A stretch of DNA of 8,588 nt from JAAAOZ01 sp964496595. GTDB lineage: Bacteria; Chloroflexota; Anaerolineae; B4-G1; SLSP01. The stretch lies in NCBI GenBank assembly GCA_964496595.1, contig CAZCAI010000178.1, positions 1-8,588 on the forward strand. Direction: 5' to 3'. Both the position numbers and the translations under genes were made by a program. Every line of letters starts with the position of its first letter. The stretch's first letter is position 1. Under the pieces are notes generated by a model that searched no databases, was not told where the DNA came from, and worked only from the letters and a program-made list of their open reading frames with translations. This document shows positions 6,201 to 8,588 of this stretch, in pieces.

Positions 6201-8588
6201 GTTCCGGGGCCAAGTTCGATCCATTCGACGAAGTCAGCGGGATCGTTCGTAGCCGTCGAAATCCAGATGCCGTGGTAGTCGTAGTAATCAGACCAGTCTT
6301 CATACTGCCAGAAAGCCAAGTCCGCACCATCAGCAGGGACGGTCACTTGCGGCATAATCAACCAGGAAATGCTGTTTCCTGTTGTGCTTGCATCATCATG
6401 GTAAACCGCGTAATTCCCGGAATACACACGCGCCGTCGTCGTAACCCAACCGGGATCATCCGTAGCGCCGGTCTCTGTCACCACCCAACCCGCGGGCGGG
6501 AACGCGCCCTCGAAGTCCTCAAAGAACAACTGAGCCACACCAGGCGGCGTGACAGTCGGGGCGCCGAGATTCTCCTCGGCCAGATCCCAATTCGTGCTGA
6601 CTGCGCCGGTGTTGGTGAGGGTCAGGGCCTCGGTCGCGGTCGCGCCGAGTTCGAGCGTGGCGTGCAAGGCCATCGGATCCGCCTCGACACACGGCTCAAG
6701 CCAGCGGAGATCAAGGTTCTGGGTCGTTGTCGTGCCGCTGATGACCGTCACACCGGTAACTGTGCCAGTTTCGTGATCGGTCGCAGCAACCGTGACCGTA
6801 AGCGGGCTGTACGACTCATCCAGCCAGAGCTGGTAGGTGCCGCTGATGTCGGTCGTGACGGTCCACGACACGCCGCCGCTGCCCTCGATGAGAACCTCTT
6901 GGCCGGCGACAGGTGTAGGATCGGCGTCGCAGTAGCCGAGGCTTTGCACCGTACCCATCAGCTTGCCCCACGTATCGGGCGGCTCGACGGTCATCGTGAC
7001 CGGGACGGGGATGTTGTTGTTGATGGGGTCGTCGCTGTTAACGAAGAGCGTGCCGAAGTACTCGCCGGGTTGTGTGACTTGCGTCACGGCATCACTGGCG
7101 TCAAAGGTCACATCCACGACGGAGGTGTCATCGGCGTTCACTGTGCCGGTGATGGGGTCTTCGGAGAGCCAGGGGATATCGCTACCGCCACTGCTGCCGC
7201 CGCCCGTCGGGAAAGCCAGACAGTCTACTTGGCTGGCGCCAGGATCGGGGAACGCCCCCACCAACACACTATTGCCCGTGCTGGTATCAGCGATGCGTAA
7301 CTCGGCCTGGGAAGAATCATAGTTGAAAGCCGCCAGGTACAAGACCCCACTGACTTCCTCAAAATCCATCCCTTGTCCAAAGTTGGCATCAAAGCCAATC
7401 GATCCAATCGCCATAGCGGAACCCGTCGCCGGGTCAATCTGGTAAAGCTGATTATCTATGATGTCAATGGCGTACATCTCACCATCGCCATTGATAGCAA
7501 CATCAATAGCACACCCTAGCCCCGTATTCGCGATAGTAGCTGCGGCACCTGTGTCCGGGTCAATGGTGTACAATGTCGAGTTGCCTCCACAATCCGTGGA
7601 TATGGCATACAACGTACCATCAGATGCACCTGTCATCCCCGTCCATGATTCGCTACCACTTGGAGTAGTTGATCCAACCATGGTTGCCGCACCCGTAGCG
7701 GTGTCAATCACGTAGAGAGCATTGGTGTCTCGAATAGCGTACATCTGGCTAAAATCTCCATTCAGGAAATCGCCAGCCCAATACGTCCCACCTGCTCCGC
7801 CCACGAGACTCCAGGTTCCGGGGACAGTCGTATCAGGAATATAGTTCAATTCCTCAGTGGACGTATTGATAGCATACGCCGGTTCCCCAGCGAATATCTC
7901 TACAATTTCCACCGCCGGAGTCTCAGAGGAAGTTGCGGTACCCAAAGGCACGCGGCCAATTGAGGCCGGTTCGCTACTTGCAGGCAACTCACCATCAAAC
8001 GCCGGGATGGAAAGTAGACTCATCGGCATCATTCCACCGTCCATCTCAGACAGGTCAAAGCTCGCGCTCGCCGCCCCCCAGTTCGTCAGGGAGAACGGAA
8101 CGGTCGTGCTCATCCCCAACGCGACCGTGACATCGAAGAGGTCAGGGTCCACGGTGAGGCACGGCTGATCCCAACGCAACGCGGCATCTAACACGGTCGT
8201 GTCGCCCGCCGCGACCATCACATCGGTGAAGACCGCTGTGACGTGGTCGGGGTATTCAACCGTGACGGTGAGCGGGTTGTGCGCCGCATCGAGCCAGAGT
8301 TGGTAGGTGCCGCTGACGTCGGTCGTCAGATCCCAGACCAGCGTGCTGGCCCCGGATTCGACGGTGACCTCCGCGTCCGCCAGCAGCGTAGGCGTGACGG
8401 TATCGCAGTAGCCCAGGCCGGTGACCTCGCCCATCAGCTTGCCCCAATCATCGGGGGCGCTCACAGTCAGGGTGAGCGGGACGTTGGGCACGTCGTTGGC
8501 CGCATTGCTATCCACATTCAATTCACCATAGTACGTACCGGGTTGCATCGTCTCCGGCACACCGGCGTCGAAGGTGAGGTCGACCATG
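218..8588 (-). CDS. Giant secreted multidomain repeat protein (BACON/ASH-like Ig + carboxypeptidase-regulatory-like scaffold with inserted adhesin and propeller domains), 5' end outside window
   Basis: One uninterrupted frame of at least 2,789 codons ends at TGA 218-220. The start is outside the window: the ATG at 8585-8587 aligns with a valine inside the repeated strand (other copies read VVDVTFDAS, VVDVDFDAS, VADITFDAG). Domain order (residues from that ATG): seven scaffold modules A-G (1-2390), each an Ig-like sandwich ending in xVPVTMTV plus a carboxypeptidase-regulatory-like sandwich running from WGKLxGTV to LRWLxPC. Propellers are inserted at about 226-461 and 1107-1328, cleaved-adhesin-like domains at 687-838 and 1636-1802, and a nidogen-like domain at 1910-2127. 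The tail holds NEW3-like, DUF11, InlB-B and putative-Ig domains, ending VFLPLVLRQ. There are only 9 lysines and many Asp/Glu, so it is strongly acidic. No catalytic motif, LPXTG or transmembrane segment is visible. Extracellular adhesion or scaffolding is inferred from domain types; an upstream enzyme domain cannot be excluded. It appears to end its transcription unit, with a terminator 45 bases past the stop. Confidence 0.96.
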   Translation of the reverse strand, partial: MVDLTFDAGVPETMQPGTYYGELNVDSNAANDVPNVPLTLTVSAPDDWGKLMGEVTGLGYCDTVTPTLLADAEVTVESGASTLVWDLTTDVSGTYQLWLDAAHNPLTVTVEYPDHVTAVFTDVMVAAGDTTVLDAALRWDQPCLTVDPDLFDVTVALGMSTTVPFSLTNWGAASASFDLSEMDGGMMPMSLLSIPAFDGELPASSEPASIGRVPLGTATSSETPAVEIVEIFAGEPAYAINTSTEELNYIPDTTVPGTWSLVGGAGGTYWAGDFLNGDFSQMYAIRDTNALYVIDTATGAATMVGSTTPSGSESWTGMTGASDGTLYAISTDCGGNSTLYTIDPDTGAAATIANTGLGCAIDVAINGDGEMYAIDIIDNQLYQIDPATGSAMAIGSIGFDANFGQGMDFEEVSGVLYLAAFNYDSSQAELRIADTSTGNSVLVGAFPDPGASQVDCLAFPTGGGSSGGSDIPWLSEDPITGTVNADDTSVVDVTFDASDAVTQVTQPGEYFGTLFVNSDDPINNNIPVPVTMTVEPPDTWGKLMGTVQSLGYCDADPTPVAGQEVLIEGSGGVSWTVTTDISGTYQLWLDESYSPLTVTVAATDHETGTVTGVTVISGTTTTQNLDLRWLEPCVEADPMALHATLELGATATEALTLTNTGAVSTNWDLAEENLGAPTVTPPGVAQLFFEDFEGAFPPAGWVVTETGATDDPGWVTTTARVYSGNYAVYHDDASTTGNSISWLIMPQVTVPADGADLAFWQYEDWSDYYDYHGIWISTATNDPADFVEWIELGPGTEDVWEEIALSLDAYAGQDIYIAFRYEGNWSDEWYIDDVAIQQVDPVTWLAENPASGTLVADTGEQVVDVDFDASVTGIDQPGDYLANLWVNSDDPTAPAILPVTMTVTAPATWGELLGTVSSLGHCDAEMNPVEGAEVVIWDSAAPVVTLTTDISGTYHYWLPADAYTVTFSAPDHATEVITDVLVTAAATTTQDASLTWLGPCVTDITPSFMEVTLAMGMSETLPLTMTNAGAGTLDFQFVEMNGGFTPMLMMSVQQAVQASTVVWNAEKLAGECAVYQDSILAEPPEARECYDFVPAPQTFTMQPLAPTDSGYAQDIGYISDNFVTFALNDFPGQTVLGASTNAYYGMDFDPTATTLYALNDTTGELGTIDLTTGAFTALVPCPAPSGSWSGLTIDPVAGTFYASDADNLYTIDPATGASTLVGPFGTTLMIDIAMNTAGEMYGHDIGTDSIYQIDPATGAATLVGPTGYDANFAQGMDFDNDEGILYIFLYQGGGANVYGTVDLTTGAVTPLAVSDPLGEFEGAVQTAGFASIPWLFEDPESGTVPLTVTGVADITFDAGVPEVTQPGEYFGELQINNNDPVWDGFTLPVTMHVTLPATYGQVTGTVAGLGPCDDPLTAEPLEGADVLVASATQTWTLTTDADGVYALWLDEAHSPFTITVDAMDYVSDVVTGVTVISDTTTAAPDIALRPLAPCATVAPSAIDEVVTLGMITTVPITIGNTGAYTLAWSLSENGGVAWMDQDPAAGETAPDGGTSAVTVTLDAAGFDQPGVYTATLFVDNDSANDPLTVPVTLTIENPATWGKLEGLVQGLGYCDVMTAPIEGARVLVQSWMTETVAAGIEEDFEGNDGGFVGSLDWEWGTYNWDGSNCDGDAYPPPAAHSGADMWGAVLNDCYNNLGDTSILNFEVDLSDAITATLSWWDWYDVYEYFDHGEVYVNGVEVYDRATSYVIPTAWEQHEVDLTPYVGGVATVEFRMYASTVVNRAGWYIDDVRIQTDAMEMSERPVTWLLTTDVSGTYGIWLDEMYSPLTVTVAHEAGYDAQVFTDVQIVSDTITTLNANLNWLQPCLKPTPDALELSVPMGTTATAEINLANMGAFPGSFMLNEWSLGFDELGILAAGGPDGFGYQFADSNEAGIRPVYDFVDISEIGASLALDDDDYAEVNIGFDFKFYGADALTPDYYDTVFVGSNGFLSFGDGSTDFSPDLALPDTTLPNNLIAAAWDDLEPGTVYYQSFAQCPYNPNPNTVDACFIVQYDDFTHSDGSLAGTWEVVLFHSGSILMQYAEVDAPDATTGIENEFGSAGLNYGSTLADHLAICFAYPGEWLDCQSTQVPWLDVDVDEGDIAAYDDMTITVTLDASATEIGAPGDYLAELIVDSDDPINPYQIIPVTMTVDMPATMARLSGNIYGWGYCDAISETLPGADIILQTEHGDHHVLTPDADGAYAVWIEAGQITMTVEHEGYLPVAITDTVESGFAPQPDMYLHLDAPCASMTYDEAFDVVVAQGERVTRSLMLNNDGAGWLTYDNALATSLWLSVDPVTGSVAPYDAQSVNVVFDAAGLDAGVYKSNMEIVHNDLQASRMFVRPIQMTVVADGTILTPTLDAQEGNPGETVTYVMTVTNFADTAVTFDILASGNVWTTTVPATVDVATGETVTFTVDVDIPVDAHSGYSDTVAIDVESQGTDEQQAAALLQTTVAEQPVVLSLTKTANPADYVMPGDPITYTIDLVNDGNDPLTIVLTDTIPDGTTYVAGSVTGGAEFDDPPGDIAWSGVLDKGAEHTISFQVTVDADLANGTPITNTVMVDANGEMYAESATVEAYAFTLDVNTVGNGSVAVDPEQDAYIYGDVVTLTATADPDWAFTGWSGDIVTETNPLTITIEGDTVVTATFEFTNQPPLFTSTPITTANVGATYNYTVTAEDPDGDTLTITMATGPDWLTLTDNGDGVALLAGTAISAGAFPVELSVTDGQAQDTQDFSITVTERQVFLPLVLRQ
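221..250 (-). other. C-terminal VFLPLVLRQ motif, possible Chloroflexota sorting tail
   Basis: The last ten residues are QVFLPLVLRQ, directly after the last Ig-like domain. A short hydrophobic (F/Y)LPLVL run followed by Arg at the extreme C terminus recurs, from my general knowledge, in many exported proteins of Chloroflexota. It is too short for a membrane span and is neither LPXTG nor PEP-CTERM. Its function is unknown to me; a role in surface attachment or export is inference. Confidence 0.6.
254..520 (-). other. C-terminal tail domain 4: putative-Ig / cadherin-like domain
   Basis: Residues about 2690-2778. QPPLFTSTPITTANVGATYN, YTVTAEDPDGDTLTITMATG, PDWLTLTDNG, LLAGTAISAGAFPVELSVTD and FSITVTE match He_PIG/cadherin-like domains. 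The EDPDGD loop (2715-2720) is the usual calcium-binding type loop of this family. Confidence 0.88.
524..736 (-). other. C-terminal tail domain 3: InlB B-repeat-like domain
   Basis: Residues about 2618-2688. FTLDVNTVGNGSVAVDPEQD, YGDVVTLTATADPDWAFTGW, SGDIVTETNPLTITIEGD and VVTATFEF are the classic InlB B-repeat / List-Bact features (GxGxVxxxP, G-x-x-V-x-L-x-A-x-P, F-x-G-W-x-G, xxxxATF). It is probably a rigid spacer close to the cell surface. Confidence 0.9.
737..1096 (-). other. C-terminal tail domain 2: DUF11 (conserved repeat) domain
   Basis: Residues about 2498-2617. LSLTKTANPADYVMPGDPIT followed by YTIDLVNDGNDPLTIVLTDT, IPDGTTYVAGSVTGGA, and ITNTVMVDANG is the standard DUF11 signature found in surface proteins of many bacteria and archaea. 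It acts as a stalk or wall-spanning Ig-like module in known proteins. Confidence 0.9.
1103..1417 (-). other. C-terminal tail domain 1: NEW3-like beta-sandwich
   Basis: Residues about 2391-2495. The pattern NPGETVTYVMTVTNFADTAV, FDILASGNVWTTTVP, VATGETVTFTVDVDIPVDA and GYSDTVAIDVESQ matches NEW3/alpha-galactosidase-associated additive domains, where a gain of extracellular stability is the usual explanation. It has no cysteine. The short EQQAAALLQTTV stretch near its end closes the domain. Confidence 0.6.
1418..1726 (-). repeat. Scaffold module G: last Ig-like sandwich, no cargo
   Basis: Residues 2288-2390. It is an uninterrupted BACON/ASH-like sandwich: VVAQGERVTRSLMLNNDGAG, then LWLSVDPVTGSVAPYDAQ, VNVVFDAAGLDAGVYKSNM and PIQMTVV. 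The carboxypeptidase-regulatory-like partner that follows every other Ig domain is absent, and the chain moves directly into the C-terminal tail. This is the most diverged copy; the usual NSDDP is replaced by HNDLQ. Confidence 0.8.
1727..2989 (-). repeat. Scaffold module F with inserted nidogen-like domain
   Basis: Residues 1867-2287. The Ig sandwich begins at 1867-1909 (PMGTTATAEINLANMGAF), is interrupted, and resumes at VPWLDVDVDEGDIAA (2130-2144) through GAPGDYLAELIVDSDDP to IPVTMTV. The carboxypeptidase-regulatory-like domain is 2193-2287: ARLSGNIYGWGYCD with C2210, TPDADGAYAVWIE, and LHLDAPC with C2287. It is more diverged than A-E: for example MARL replaces WGKL and WIEAGQITMTV replaces WLDExxSPLTVTV. 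Confidence 0.83.
2207..2860 (-). other. Cargo domain in module F: nidogen-like / 'SNGFLSFG' beta domain
   Basis: Residues about 1910-2127. The recognisable signature is FDFKFYGA, then VFVGSNGFLSFGDG (1983-1996), LPNNLIAAAWDDLEPGTVYY (2011-2030), FIVQYDDFTH, TWEVVLFHSGSILMQY and TGIENEFGSAGLNYGS, ending LAICFAYPGEW. This arrangement is common in secreted bacterial proteases and adhesins near cleaved-adhesin domains and resembles NIDO-type domains. The exact family name is uncertain. Four cysteines (2036, 2048, 2115, 2125) could form two disulfides. An acidic DDDDY run at 1954-1958 is a possible metal site. Confidence 0.7.
2990..4105 (-). repeat. Scaffold module E: intact Ig sandwich, carboxypeptidase-regulatory-like domain split by an insert
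   Basis: Residues 1495-1866. The Ig sandwich (1495-1597) is uninterrupted: NTGAYTLAWSLSENGGVAWM flows straight into DQDPAAGE, QPGVYTATLFVDND and VPVTLTI. The carboxypeptidase-regulatory-like domain begins at 1598 (WGKLEGLV, GYCD with C1614, GARVLVQSW). It is broken near 1636 and resumes at VTWLLTTDVSGTYGIWLDE (1805-1823), closing at NWLQPC (C1866). Cysteine spacing is 252 residues instead of 77-82, which is the normal spacing plus the roughly 167-residue insert. Confidence 0.85.
3182..3682 (-). other. Cargo domain in module E: second cleaved-adhesin-like domain, nested in the carboxypeptidase-regulatory-like fold
   Basis: Residues about 1636-1802. It opens with EEDFEGNDGGFVGSLDWEWG and SGADMWGAVLNDCYNN, continues with LSDAITATLSWWDWYDVYEY and VDLTPYVGGVATVEFRMYAS, and closes with AGWYIDDVRIQTD. 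This is the same WYIDDVxI-terminated jelly-roll type as in module C, but of a different subfamily with one cysteine pair (C1669, C1693) and an Asp-rich DGSNCDGD loop that could bind calcium. Row 3361-3420 is only 40% GC, clearly lower than the scaffold. Confidence 0.8.
4106..5587 (-). repeat. Scaffold module D with inserted beta-propeller
   Basis: Residues 1001-1494, almost the same length as module B (494 against 490). The first half of the Ig sandwich is 1001-1041 (LAMGMSETLPLTMTNAGAG), and the second half is 1331-1396 (SIPWLFEDPESGTV, FDAGVPE, QPGEYFGELQINNNDP, LPVTMHV). The carboxypeptidase-regulatory-like domain is 1397-1494 with C1412 (GPCDD) and C1494 (LAPC). The linker right after the first half (EMNGGFTPMLMMS) matches that of module B (EMDGGMMPMSLLS), so scaffold and cargo appear to have been duplicated together. 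Confidence 0.85.
4604..5269 (-). other. Cargo domain in module D: short beta-propeller
   Basis: Residues about 1107-1328. Blade-like motifs begin at 1165, 1208, 1250 and 1298 (for example LYTIDPATGASTLVG and IYQIDPATGAATLVG), with the same spacing as in module B. The segment GYDANFAQGMDFDN (1267-1280) corresponds to GFDANFGQGMDFEE in B. The linker before the domain (1043-1106) holds a cysteine pair (C1072, C1089) that module B lacks. Family assignment beyond a YVTN/WD-like propeller is uncertain. Confidence 0.75.
5588..6688 (-). repeat. Scaffold module C with inserted cleaved-adhesin-like domain
   Basis: Residues 634-1000. The Ig sandwich starts at 634-672 (ELGATATEALTLTNTGAVS), is interrupted, and resumes at VTWLAENPASGTL (842-854), then QPGDYLANLWVNSDDP and LPVTMTV. 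The carboxypeptidase-regulatory-like domain spans 907-1000: WGELLGTV, GHCD (C922), TTDISGTYHYWL, LTWLGPC (C1000). The cargo occupies the same site as in modules B, D and F. Confidence 0.85.
6074..6529 (-). other. Cargo domain in module C: cleaved-adhesin / choice-of-anchor-J type beta-sandwich
   Basis: Residues about 687-838. The hallmarks are FFEDFEGAFPPAGWVV at the start, then SGNYAVYHDD, SWLIMPQVTVP, an aromatic and acidic strand LAFWQYEDWSDYYDYHG, the IYIAFRYEGNWSDEW strand and the closing WYIDDVAIQ. This is the pattern of the Cleaved_Adhesin / MAM-like jelly-roll family, which binds protein or carbohydrate in secreted peptidases and adhesins such as gingipain adhesin domains. The domain contains no cysteine. 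One 60-base row in its middle (6361-6420) is about 48% GC, against about 65% in scaffold rows. Confidence 0.85.
6689..8158 (-). repeat. Scaffold module B with inserted beta-propeller
   Basis: Residues 144-633. The first half of the Ig sandwich (144-182, with VALGMSTTVPFSLTNWGA) is interrupted by a roughly 290-residue insert and resumes at IPWLSEDPITGTV (471-483) through QPGEYFGTLFVNSDDP to VPVTMTV (528-534). The carboxypeptidase-regulatory-like domain follows at 538-633, with C553 in GYCD and C633 in LRWLEPC. The insertion point lies before the WL-x-x-x-P-x-x-G-T strand that continues directly from the first half in uninterrupted modules E and G. Confidence 0.85.
7205..7912 (-). other. Cargo domain in module B: short beta-propeller
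   Basis: Residues about 226-461. Four blade-like motifs of the form L-Y-x-I-D-x-x-T-G-x-x-x-x-x-G recur at 291, 339, 381 and 430, spaced 42-49 residues, alternating with strands such as GTLYAIS and GEMYAID. This pattern is typical of YVTN/WD-like repeat propellers; the exact family and blade number cannot be fixed by eye. The segment GFDANFGQGMDFEE (398-411) is almost repeated in module D. Three cysteines (333, 359, 456) are present. Likely role is ligand or surface binding outside the cell, by inference. Confidence 0.75.
8159..8587 (-). repeat. Scaffold module A (partial): end of Ig-like sandwich plus carboxypeptidase-regulatory-like domain
   Basis: Residues 1-45 are the last strands of a BACON/ASH-like Ig sandwich (FDAGVPE, QPGTYYGELNVDSN, VPLTLTV). 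They match the same strands of module D closely, so the missing upstream part probably resembles D. Residues 46-143 form the carboxypeptidase-regulatory-like sandwich: DDWGKLMGEV, GYCD with C61, LTTDVSGTYQLWLD, NPLTVTV, and the closing LRWDQPC with C143. Carboxypeptidase-regulatory-like domains are transthyretin-like folds common as spacers in secreted proteins; no enzymatic role is implied. Confidence 0.85.

Noticed and set aside
5189..7300. Long plus-strand open frame of 703 codons
   Set aside because: Same reason: antisense to modules B-D, with no domain and a repetitive composition mirroring the scaffold repeats.
8585..8587. ATG at the right edge as the true start of the giant gene
   Set aside because: The residues that follow (VDLTFDAGVPE) are a middle strand of the Ig sandwich, and the methionine aligns with valine in modules B, C and D. 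A start here would leave half a domain and no signal peptide.
218..8588. DNA-level repeats as a CRISPR array or mobile element
   Set aside because: The repeats are long, diverged, in frame and explained by protein module duplication; there are no uniform spacers, terminal inverted repeats or transposase.

Overview
The window is almost entirely one gene. A single minus-strand reading frame of at least 2,789 codons runs from the right edge of the window (8588) down to a TGA at 218-220, followed by a strong factor-independent terminator at 137-172. The true start lies beyond the right edge: the ATG at 8585-8587 falls in the middle of a repeat unit, where the other copies carry valine, so it is an internal methionine. 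Signal peptide, promoter and ribosome binding site are therefore not visible. The high GC of the scaffold, the very large lysine-poor extracellular-type beta-sandwich protein and above all the C-terminal ending VFLPLVLRQ suggest a Chloroflexota bacterium (Anaerolineae, Caldilineae, Ardenticatenia or relatives). That assignment is inference from style, not from a marker gene.

Layout in protein order (right to left in the window), with residues counted from the ATG at 8585-8587: the protein is built from a composite module repeated seven times (A-G; A lacks its start and G its end). Each complete module is a BACON/ASH-like immunoglobulin sandwich followed by a carboxypeptidase-regulatory-like (CarboxypepD_reg-type) beta sandwich. 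Larger 'cargo' domains are spliced into this scaffold. Modules B and D carry a short beta-propeller (four recognisable blade motifs each). Module C carries a cleaved-adhesin / choice-of-anchor-J domain. Module F carries a nidogen-like 'SNGFLSFG' domain. All four sit at the same point of the Ig sandwich, just before its WL-x-x-x-P strand. Module E instead carries a second cleaved-adhesin-like domain inside its carboxypeptidase-regulatory-like domain. Module G is an uninterrupted Ig sandwich and leads into a cysteine-free tail of about 400 residues: an NEW3-like additive domain, a DUF11 domain, an InlB-B-type repeat, a putative-Ig/cadherin-like domain, and the hydrophobic C-terminal motif.

The protein is best read as a secreted, surface-displayed multidomain scaffold or adhesin. 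No catalytic domain is visible; an enzyme domain (for example a subtilase) could lie upstream of the window, but nothing here shows it. Left of the terminator, positions 1-136 hold no complete gene. A weak Shine-Dalgarno-like AGGAG at 54-58 followed by short open minus-strand frames to the left edge may be the start of a neighbouring gene. No RNA genes, CRISPR arrays or insertion sequences were seen, and the long plus-strand open frames are shadows of the big gene.
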